Shown one piece after another: positions 7,250 to 13,093 of a stretch of DNA of 18,085 nucleotides. Origin of the DNA: Methanobacteriaceae archaeon (GTDB taxonomy: Archaea > Methanobacteriota > Methanobacteria > Methanobacteriales > Methanobacteriaceae). Where the stretch lies: assembly GCA_017883605.1 (NCBI GenBank), contig JADGNH010000026.1, positions 1 through 18,085 of the forward strand. The letters are read 5' to 3'. How positions within the stretch are numbered: the first letter of the stretch is position 1; each line of letters begins with the position of its first letter. A program made the position numbers and the translations under genes. The notes under the pieces were generated by a model, which worked only from the letters and a program-made list of their open reading frames with translations, was not told the DNA's origin and made no database searches.

Positions 7250-7684
7250 ATGAAAAGATCACGATTAAATTTATTTAAAACAACTTCAATGACCATATCT
7301 GTTTTGGGAGTTATTATGATAGTGGCTACCATAGTAGTTTTCGCTTATCTAGGTTTTCTAGCCCTTTCATCAACTATATCTTCAGATGTGGGTACAGGTT
7401 CCGCTTACGACCAGGTTGCAGTTTTAAAATCAGATTATAATAGCTTAAGCACCGAGTACAGTAATGTTAAGATATCGGTAAATAATGCAGGGAGTCAAGA
7501 CTTAAGCAGGGCTTATGCAAACGCAGAACTCGAACTGGTTAAGGCCCAATCTGCCATAACTGATGCAGAAAGCGCTATTTCCTCTGGTAAATCCAATGAA
7601 GAAATTAAAAACAGGATCGAAATTGCTAAAAAACAGCTCGAAGTGGCTAAAGCCAGTTTAAGCAGTGTTAGAGCTATGTTTTAG
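7250..7684 (+). CDS. Membrane-anchored coiled-coil protein of unknown function
   Basis: I do not recognise this 144-aa protein. I start it at ATG 7250 because GGGGATGAT lies immediately upstream with normal SD spacing; an in-frame ATG at 7229 would place that SD inside the gene. A short basic N-terminus (MKRSRLNLFK) precedes one hydrophobic segment (about residues 14-39, ISVLGVIMIVATIVVFAYLG). Then comes a small-residue linker and a long Ala/Glu/Lys-rich, helix-prone tail (about 54-142) whose heptad-like pattern suggests a coiled coil, for example ELELVKAQSAITDAE and EIAKKQLEVAKASLSS. The positive-inside rule predicts the tail outside the membrane. It stands alone, divergent from mcm and convergent with rlmE. 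It could be a cell-surface or envelope-organising protein, but that is speculation. Confidence 0.7.
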   Translation: MKRSRLNLFKTTSMTISVLGVIMIVATIVVFAYLGFLALSSTISSDVGTGSAYDQVAVLKSDYNSLSTEYSNVKISVNNAGSQDLSRAYANAELELVKAQSAITDAESAISSGKSNEEIKNRIEIAKKQLEVAKASLSSVRAMF

Positions 7685-7744
7685 GTGAATATGGTTGGGG
7701 AATTAATTAGGATTGATTTAAGAATTAATCAGGTTGATTAAGAT

Positions 7745-7828
7745 TTAATTGGGATATTGATAATCAAGGATTTTAATTGGGATGTTGATATTATAATCAA
7801 GGATTAAAAAAAGATTAAATCAAGGATT
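7745..7828. repeat. Two to three degenerate tandem copies reaching into the rlmE 3' end
   Basis: Units running from TTAATTGGGAT to AATCAAGGATT occupy 7745-7772 and 7773-7805, the second with a five-base insertion. A third AATCAAGGATT at 7818-7828 lies within the rlmE reading frame and, on the minus strand, encodes its last residues directly before the TAA stop (7815-7817). An A-run at 7806-7812 reads as a T-tract after rlmE and could terminate it. Confidence 0.6.
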
Positions 7829-8447
7829 TAAAATATTTGCCTCCCTTGAATCCGCGAGCGATGAGGTACATTTCCTTACTTCCCTTACGAGATGAAGGTG
7901 GTTTGGTGGTTTTAACCGTTTTAAATAATTTTTTTATCTTCTGAAGGAGATCTTTGAATTCTTCTCCAGGGAAAACCTTGATGATCACATTTCCACCTGG
8001 GTTTAAAGTAGAAGCGGCGATTTTAATTACCCCAGTAACCAGATCTATGGATCGCAGGTGGTCTATGTCTTTTATCCCTGTAAGTTGGGGGGAGGCATCA
8101 GAAAGTATTATGTCGGCCTTTTTACCCAGAACGTTTTCTATTCTTTTAATGGTTTCATCTTCAGTGAAATCACCCCTTATCTCCAGGAAATTACCTTCTT
8201 CAAAGGGTTTTATCCTCTGCAGATCCACTCCAATCACCATTCCTTTTTCTCCTACAAATTCCAGGGCCACCTGGGACCATCCACCAGGGGCAGCTCCCAG
8301 ATCAACCACGTAACTCCCTTTTCTGATAATCTTAAACTTTTTGTTAAGCTGGAGAAGTTTATAAGATGCTCTGGATCGGTAACGCTGCTTTTTAGCCATC
8401 TGATAGTAGTGTTCATTTTTCCTTTCTGCATTCCATTTTTTAGTCAT
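7815..8447 (-). CDS. rlmE: RlmE/FtsJ-type 2'-O-ribose methyltransferase
   Basis: SAM-dependent RNA 2'-O-methyltransferase. The bacterial homologue methylates a uridine in the 23S rRNA A-loop, and an rRNA target is inferred here. The 210 aa match RrmJ. The SAM-binding motif VDLGAAPGGW is at 48-57, and the K-D-K-E catalytic tetrad is intact: K30 (RSRASYKL), D117 (LSDASP), K157 (IIKVFPG) and E192 (GSKEMYLIARGF). There is no extra C-terminal TRAM-like domain. The ATG at 8445-8447 overlaps the end of the upstream phosphoesterase gene by eight bases, so the two are translationally coupled. AAAGGACC about 11 bases upstream, inside the phosphoesterase coding region, may act as the SD. The last codons are made of a local repeat unit. 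Confidence 0.93.
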   Translation of the reverse strand: MTKKWNAERKNEHYYQMAKKQRYRSRASYKLLQLNKKFKIIRKGSYVVDLGAAPGGWSQVALEFVGEKGMVIGVDLQRIKPFEEGNFLEIRGDFTEDETIKRIENVLGKKADIILSDASPQLTGIKDIDHLRSIDLVTGVIKIAASTLNPGGNVIIKVFPGEEFKDLLQKIKKLFKTVKTTKPPSSRKGSKEMYLIARGFKGGKYFKSLI

Positions 8448-8973
8448 TAGATTCAGGTCCTTTAAAGTTAAGCATTTTACAGGTTGGGTCCCCTATTTTA
8501 ACGATCTTACTTTCTAGTGTATTGTTCAGAACTTGGATGAGCATAACGGACGGATCCGACATTCTAGGAACGGTGGGGCTCCCAGGGTTTAAGAGAATGA
8601 AGTCACCAACCTCTTTTATAAATGCCCAGTGGGTGTGTCCAGTGATCAGGATGTCCACTCCCATTTCCATGGCGATGTATTTCAACTGCTGGGTATCTCC
8701 CCGGGGATAAACTTCACCGTGGTCAAGACCTATCTTCAGGCCTTCAATGGTTATAACCTCTCTTTTAGGTAGATCCAGGCCGTAATATTGGTCCATGTTT
8801 CCCCGCACACATTTGATTGGGGCTAATTCCCGCAGCTGGTTCTCCACATCTTTGGATACCAGATCTCCTGCGTGAAGGATCATATCAACTCCTCTGAAGG
8901 TTTCAAAAACTTTTCCTGGAATCTGGGATGCCCTCTCGGGTATGTGGGTATCGGATATAACACCTATTAACAT
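8440..8973 (-). CDS. YfcE/MJ0936-family metallophosphoesterase
   Basis: Calcineurin-like phosphodiesterase with a two-metal active site. The closest described relatives, MJ0936 and YfcE, hydrolyse model phosphodiesters, and the natural substrate is unknown. The 177 aa begin at the ATG at 8971-8973 (MLIGVISDTHIPERA), chosen because GAGGAA precedes it with five-base spacing; an ATG two codons earlier is too close to that SD. Metal ligands are all visible: DTH at 8-10, HAGD, RGNMD, HGEVYPRGD and GHTHWAF. The C-terminal NPGSPTVPR motif is also typical. It is first in a two-gene operon with rlmE, overlapping it by eight bases, and is divergent from topA across a 178-base repeat-bearing region. Whether coupling to rlmE reflects an RNA-related substrate is unknown. 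Confidence 0.92.
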   Translation of the reverse strand: MLIGVISDTHIPERASQIPGKVFETFRGVDMILHAGDLVSKDVENQLRELAPIKCVRGNMDQYYGLDLPKREVITIEGLKIGLDHGEVYPRGDTQQLKYIAMEMGVDILITGHTHWAFIKEVGDFILLNPGSPTVPRMSDPSVMLIQVLNNTLESKIVKIGDPTCKMLNFKGPESND

Positions 8974-9036
8974 GGTCATTCCTCATGTGGATCAAAAATC
9001 ATTATGGTTATATTTTAAGATATACAAGATTAATAT

Positions 9037-9082
9037 AGTATAATTCCACTGTATACTATAATTCCACTGTAATTAGTATACT
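9037..9082. promoter_or_regulatory. Repeated AGTATA/TATACT sites in the divergent topA promoter region
   Basis: TATAATTCCACTGTA occurs identically at 9039-9053 and 9057-9071 (period 18). An inverted repeat AGTATA-N9-TATACT spans 9037-9057, and the perfect palindrome AGTATACT lies at 9075-9082. The cluster is 70-115 bases upstream of topA and 64-109 bases from the phosphoesterase start. It could hold TATA boxes for both genes as well as a regulator site. This is inference from symmetry and position. Confidence 0.45.
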
Positions 9083-9151
9083 GTATTAATATAAATTCAA
9101 CTGCTAATAATATTACACCTTAGAGTATGAATATTTTAACTGAGTGATTAT

Positions 9152-11275
9152 ATGCATGAGATCATAATTTGCGAGAAGCCAAAGGCATCTGAGAAGATAG
9201 CGAGCGCACTATCTGGTAAGGCGATTAAAAAGAATTATAAGAGAGTTCCCTATTATGAACTCCAAAATAATGGCAAGAAAACAACAGTTTTAGCTGCTGT
9301 GGGTCATCTTTACTCACTGGCACCCACCAAGAGGGGTAAGAAGATCTTCGATGTTGATTGGGTACCTCTCTATGAAAAGGATAAAAGCAAGAAATACGTC
9401 AAAAATTACATAGATGCCATAAAAAAACTTTCAAAAGACGCTGACACATTCATCCATGCCTGTGATTATGATATAGAAGGAACACTTATTGGATACAATG
9501 CTTTGAAATACGCCTGTGGTGATGAAAGCGTTAATAAGGCAGTTCGTATGAAATTTTCCACTCTTACCACTGAAGATATAACAGAAGCTTACCAAAATCC
9601 CATAACTCTTGACCTTAATCAGGTGGACAGTGGAATTGCCAGGCATGTTCTTGATTTTCTCTTTGGAGTTAACATATCCAAATATCTCACAGATTCGGTA
9701 ATGAAAGCAACAAAAAGATACATACAGCTATCCGCCGGGAGGGTGCAAACTCCAACACTTTCCATACTGGTGGATCGAGAAAAAGAGATACATAAATTTA
9801 TACCAGAACCTTACTGGCTCATAAAAGCAAGATTAGAAGGTAAAATTACTGCTGATCATAAAAAGGGAAAAATCTTCCAGAAGGAGGATGCTGATGGTAT
9901 TCTGGCAGATGTTGAGAATAAAGATGCTAAGATAAAAAAGATAGACCTTAAAAAAACCAAGAAACCTCGACCATTTCCCTTTGATCTGGGATCTCTACAA
10001 TCAGAAGCCTACTCTCTCTTTGGATTCAACCCCAAAAAAACCCAGCAGATCGCCCAGAATTTATATACTGAAGGTTACACTTCCTATCCCCGCACATCTT
10101 CACAGAAGCTTCCTAAAAGTATTGGATATCCTAAGATACTTAAAAAGCTCAGCAAAAGCGCTGCATTCCGGAAACAGGTGGATAAACTTAAAAAACCTTA
10201 CAAACCTAATGAGGGTAAAAAGACAGATGAAGCACACCCAGCCATACACCCTACCGGGTCAATGCCAAAGGGTTTGGCCAAAGATTCTCAGAAGCTCTAC
10301 GAATTAATAACCTATAGATTTATCAGTGTTTTTGGTGAAGATGGCCTGGTAGAAACCATGAAAACTGATCTTACCATTGGAAGCCAGAACTTCATCTTCA
10401 CCAGGAAGAGGACTGTTAAGATGGGATGGCAGGAACAATATCCATTCAGAAAGGTTGAAAATGATGATTTCCCCCCCATTAGCGAGGGTGATGTTTTAAA
10501 GGTTAAAAAGATTATATCTGAAGAAAAGGAGACCAAACCCCCGGCCAGATACAATCAGGCTTCTCTTATTCGGGAGCTTGAAAAGAGGGGACTGGGAACC
10601 AAATCAACCAGGGCTAATATAATTTCCATTCTCTACGATCGAAAGTATGTGGAGGGTAATAAGATAAAGGTGAACTTCCTTGGTGAACATCTTATAGATA
10701 CTTTGAAGAAATATTCTCAGAAGATAACCAGTGAAGAGCTTACCAGAGAGTTTGAAGAAAAACTGGAGGGGATTATGGGGGGTGAAGCTCAGAAAGATAA
10801 TATTATAGCTGAGGCCAAGGTGGAAATAACCTCTATCCTGGATGATATTGAAAAAAACAAACTTAAAATTGGTGAAGAATTATACGATGCTTACCGGAAG
10901 AGTATGATTGTGGGGGAATGCAAATGTGGAAAAAACCTTATTTTAATCGACTCACCCAGGGGAGATCCTTTTGTTGGATGTTCGGGGTATCCTGAGTGCA
11001 AATCAACTTATTCACTGCCCCGGGGAGCTGTTATCCTTAAAACTAAGTGTGAGAAATGTGACTTGCCCCTGATATCCTATGGAAAGCCCAGACAGCGAGC
11101 ATGCCTGGATCTTAAATGTGGTCGTGAGGGACGGGAACCCACAAATGAGGTGGTAGGAACCTGTCCTGACTGCGGAAATGAGCTTATAAAAAGATCAGGA
11201 CGTTATGGTGAGTTTATAGGGTGTAGAGGATTTCCAAAGTGCAGGTTTACCAAATCTATTGAAGAAAAATCCTAA
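9152..11275 (+). CDS. topA: DNA topoisomerase I, archaeal type IA
   Basis: Type IA topoisomerase that relaxes negative supercoils by cutting and passing single strands through a 5'-phosphotyrosyl intermediate. It is 707 aa. The N-terminal Toprim domain has E8 (IICEKPKASEKIA) and the DxDxEG motif (D105, D107, E109). The active-site tyrosine is Y312 in SYPRTSSQKLP, and EAHPAIHPTG (360-369) is the usual companion motif. Three C-terminal zinc ribbons are complete: C590/C592/C610/C616, C633/C636/C651/C656 and C671/C674/C691/C697. There is no helicase domain, so it is not reverse gyrase, consistent with a mesophile or moderate thermophile. GAGTG five bases before the ATG serves as SD. It is followed by a long T-rich terminator. 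Confidence 0.96.
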   Translation: MHEIIICEKPKASEKIASALSGKAIKKNYKRVPYYELQNNGKKTTVLAAVGHLYSLAPTKRGKKIFDVDWVPLYEKDKSKKYVKNYIDAIKKLSKDADTFIHACDYDIEGTLIGYNALKYACGDESVNKAVRMKFSTLTTEDITEAYQNPITLDLNQVDSGIARHVLDFLFGVNISKYLTDSVMKATKRYIQLSAGRVQTPTLSILVDREKEIHKFIPEPYWLIKARLEGKITADHKKGKIFQKEDADGILADVENKDAKIKKIDLKKTKKPRPFPFDLGSLQSEAYSLFGFNPKKTQQIAQNLYTEGYTSYPRTSSQKLPKSIGYPKILKKLSKSAAFRKQVDKLKKPYKPNEGKKTDEAHPAIHPTGSMPKGLAKDSQKLYELITYRFISVFGEDGLVETMKTDLTIGSQNFIFTRKRTVKMGWQEQYPFRKVENDDFPPISEGDVLKVKKIISEEKETKPPARYNQASLIRELEKRGLGTKSTRANIISILYDRKYVEGNKIKVNFLGEHLIDTLKKYSQKITSEELTREFEEKLEGIMGGEAQKDNIIAEAKVEITSILDDIEKNKLKIGEELYDAYRKSMIVGECKCGKNLILIDSPRGDPFVGCSGYPECKSTYSLPRGAVILKTKCEKCDLPLISYGKPRQRACLDLKCGREGREPTNEVVGTCPDCGNELIKRSGRYGEFIGCRGFPKCRFTKSIEEKS

Positions 11276-11378
11276 TTTTTCTAGTTACTGCCACAAAATT
11301 TGATTTATTTTGATTTTTCTTTGTTTTTTTCTTTATTTATTTGTCTTTTTATTCTGTTTTTCATATTTTTTTATTTTG
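11276..11378 (+). terminator. T-rich terminator region after topA
   Basis: Directly after the topA stop the plus strand has repeated T-tracts: five T across 11276-11280, seven at 11324-11330, five at 11346-11350, five at 11357-11361 and seven at 11366-11372. There is no obvious hairpin. Multiple oligo-T runs are the usual archaeal intrinsic termination signal. The rest of the gap to 11475 is AT-rich and featureless. Confidence 0.6.
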
Positions 11379-11475
11379 ACATATTAATTATCATATTCCT
11401 TTATTATTCATTTCCTGAATTTAAAAATAATATTTCTTGAATCCAATTGATAATGTTTTAATCTCTTTAATCCTC

Positions 11476-11682
11476 CTACTTGAAATCTTCATCATCAAAG
11501 ATAAACAGTTCTTCTACACTGGCCTTTAACACCAGTGATATTTTGTAGGCTAATTTAAGGGAGGGGTTGTACTTACCCTTCTCCAGGAAGAGGATGGTTT
11601 CCCTTCTGACCCCTACTTTATCTGCAAGTTCAGCCTTAGTAAGGTTATATTTAGCCCTAAACTCTTTTATTCTGGTTTCCAT
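11476..11682 (-). CDS. Short XRE-family (Cro/CI-type) transcriptional regulator
   Basis: A 68-aa protein that is almost entirely one helix-turn-helix domain: METRIKEFRAKYNLTKAELA, then DKVGVRRETILFLEKGKYNP, then LAYKISLVLKASVEELF. The HTH helices are about 14-23 and 25-36. This compact class is common in bacteria and archaea and is often encoded next to small membrane proteins, as here. It probably acts as a dimeric DNA-binding repressor. It is the last gene of a minus-strand set with the SpoIIM-like and 84-aa membrane proteins, separated from them by 150 bases, so it may have its own promoter. That gap contains ATGTTAAGTA (11697-11706) and TATGTTATA (11729-11737), words also found in the double palindrome at 12842-12882. 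No strong SD precedes the ATG, but there is no alternative start. Confidence 0.88.
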   Translation of the reverse strand: METRIKEFRAKYNLTKAELADKVGVRRETILFLEKGKYNPSLKLAYKISLVLKASVEELFIFDDEDFK

Positions 11683-11832
11683 CCACGTCGCCTTTGATGT
11701 TAAGTACAGTGTTAATTACCAGCATGCTTATGTTATAAATCCACATTTCTATTCTTATCTGTCATAAACAATCAGTTCTGCAGGTTTTTCATCTTCACAT
11801 TTATACAATCATATTTGATAGGGTAAATATGA

Positions 11833-12441
11833 CTATAGGGACAATATAGTGAAGGTTTCCACCACAGCAGCCACAAAAAGAACTATTAAAACCAATACAT
11901 AACTTTTCAGGTTGTTTATCCCGGCTTTTTTTAGAGCTTTCCATCTACTTTTCTCTTCCAACCTTGCTGGTTTTACAATTGCCAGGAATAAATCGATGCT
12001 TGCTGTAAAGGCTATTACATAAGCTGTTCCTTCCAAAATCAAGGTAGGGGTCACGCTTATGAGAAGTATGGTGGATTGATAGTTAATAGGGGCATATATG
12101 AGCCCCCAGAGAAATGGCCTTATAATAAATATTATTGTACCCAATCCAACCACGTTGGGGATGGTGATGGTTAAAAGAGTTCCTGAAACACTGTTTATTC
12201 CGAAGATGGTTAAAATTATGGTGAGTACTTTACCAGCACCTATCGCCTCCATCAAACCGGGTGCAAAGGACGAAAATGAACTTCCCACTGTTTTAGTAGT
12301 TCCAATGGTTAAATCAGGGTTTAAAACACCTATTAATGCCCCAATAATTACTAAAAAGAAATAAATTGCAAAACAATAAATAAATCTCTTTTTGTACCGC
12401 TCAACGTAGAAACTGTATATACTTTTTATTCCATTAAACAT
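11833..12441 (-). CDS. SpoIIM/DUF95-like integral membrane protein
   Basis: A polytopic membrane protein of about 203 aa resembling the stage II sporulation protein M family. That family is widespread in non-sporulating prokaryotes, and its molecular role there is unknown. It has about five hydrophobic segments: IYCFAIYFFLVIIGALIGV, then ILTIFGINSVSGTLLTITIP, VGLGTIIFIIRPFLWGLI, ILEGTAYVIAFTASIDLFL and a last one near the C-terminus (YVLVLIVLFVAAVVETF). The N-in-membrane and LEG-TAY pattern and the closing AAVVE helix fit the family. I start it at ATG 12439-12441, where AAAGGTA gives an SD with normal spacing; an ATG at 12471 abutting the previous stop (TAAATG) lacks an SD but could be used by coupling. 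Its partner genes are the 84-aa protein upstream and the XRE regulator downstream. Confidence 0.75.
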   Translation of the reverse strand: MFNGIKSIYSFYVERYKKRFIYCFAIYFFLVIIGALIGVLNPDLTIGTTKTVGSSFSSFAPGLMEAIGAGKVLTIILTIFGINSVSGTLLTITIPNVVGLGTIIFIIRPFLWGLIYAPINYQSTILLISVTPTLILEGTAYVIAFTASIDLFLAIVKPARLEEKSRWKALKKAGINNLKSYVLVLIVLFVAAVVETFTILSL

Positions 12442-12471
12442 TTTTTTTACCTTTGAGTATATGATTCTCAT

Positions 12472-12726
12472 TTATATAGCGTAAACTGCGATTATGGCCA
12501 GTGTAACCAGGATTATGATTAGAACCCAGAGTCTGGTATATTTTGGTTTTCCTGATTCATCGTTTTCAAATGAGTAGGTTACGATGAAGCCCATATAAAT
12601 AATGATATAAAGGATTATATCTCTTGATAAAGTTTCTGCTGGAACCAGCAGGATATTTTTGAGTACAACAGTTAGAAAGATTAGACAGGCGGCAGCTGTC
12701 AGCGGGACTACTAATTTATCATTCAT
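12472..12726 (-). CDS. Small three-helix membrane protein, unknown function
   Basis: I do not recognise the 84-aa product. The start at ATG 12724-12726 is set by GAGGAA four bases upstream; a longer frame to 12786 would read through the repeat array and is unlikely. Three membrane helices are predicted by eye at about residues 7-29, 36-52 and 65-83. A short charged loop (ENDESGKPKYTR, 54-65) lies between the last two. It is first in the minus-strand unit, its stop directly abutting an ATG of the SpoIIM-like gene. Small proteins of this build paired with a short XRE regulator are a recurrent arrangement in prokaryotes, for example the DUF2178-type pairs, but I cannot assign it to that family by eye. 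Confidence 0.65.
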   Translation of the reverse strand: MNDKLVVPLTAAACLIFLTVVLKNILLVPAETLSRDIILYIIIYMGFIVTYSFENDESGKPKYTRLWVLIIILVTLAIIAVYAI

Positions 12727-12766
12727 TTTTTTCCTCTTGAGATTATTTCTACTGAGAATAACTATA

Positions 12767-12836
12767 TTCCTTAAACAGATCTTCAATTTCCTTTAAACAG
12801 ATCTTCAATTTTCCTTTTTAAACAGATCTTACAATT
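12767..12836. repeat. Three 22-26 bp direct repeats centred on AAACAGATCTT
   Basis: Units of the form TTCCTTTAAACAGATCTTCA followed by ATT occupy 12767-12788, 12788-12810 and 12811-12836; the last has extra T and one inserted base. Each contains the palindrome AGATCT. They sit 40-110 bases upstream of the small membrane protein start, in its leader or promoter, on the minus strand reading GATCTGTTTAA. Periods of 22-25 bases are close to two helical turns. Confidence 0.75.
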
Positions 12837-12841
12837 ACTAT

Positions 12842-12882
12842 ATGTTATATATTTGTAACATTATGTTAAGTAAATGTAACAT
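12842..12882. promoter_or_regulatory. Two tandem 20-bp palindromes (ATGTTA-N8-TAACAT)
   Basis: ATGTTATATATTTGTAACAT at 12842-12861 and ATGTTAAGTAAATGTAACAT at 12863-12882 each have the perfect inverted arms ATGTTA and TAACAT separated by eight bases. The two sites are 21 bases apart, two turns of helix, so they face the same side of the DNA. The first contains a TATATAT stretch that could overlap a TATA box. This is the architecture expected of a cooperative dimeric repressor operator. The XRE-type regulator of the adjacent unit is an obvious candidate ligand, by inference. Confidence 0.6.
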
Positions 12883-13009
12883 AAATAGTATTTAAAGATT
12901 TTCCATTACTGCTGTTGAAAGGAAAAAGATAAGGTGTATAACTGTATAAACTAAAAAAACATAGCTCAAACCAAAATATGTATTAATATTTAGTATAAAT
13001 CAATAACTT

Positions 13010-13028
13010 GGGTTATAGTATAATTTTA
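13010..13028 (+). promoter_or_regulatory. Possible aglB promoter (TATA-like element)
   Basis: GGGTTATAGTATAATTTTA, about 66-84 bases upstream of the aglB ATG, contains a TATA-like core preceded by bases that could act as a BRE. This is a weak call, because AT-rich DNA offers other candidates. Confidence 0.3.
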
Positions 13029-13093
13029 ACATAATCAACCAAACAGCATCAATATGATTCTATAGTCAGTATAACAGGATCACGAGGTAAAGT

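Larger units (their letters stand above)
12727..13093. other. Regulatory-looking intergenic region between divergent units
   Basis: This 367-base region separates the small membrane protein gene (minus) from aglB (plus). Its left half holds three AGATCT-centred repeats and two tandem palindromes, both listed separately. Its right half holds a likely aglB promoter. The middle (12890-13000) is AT-rich and shows no gene, hairpin or repeat that I can support. Confidence 0.6.

Noticed and set aside
9152..11275. Reverse gyrase
   Set aside because: The type IA topoisomerase has no N-terminal helicase-like domain; Toprim begins at residue 2.
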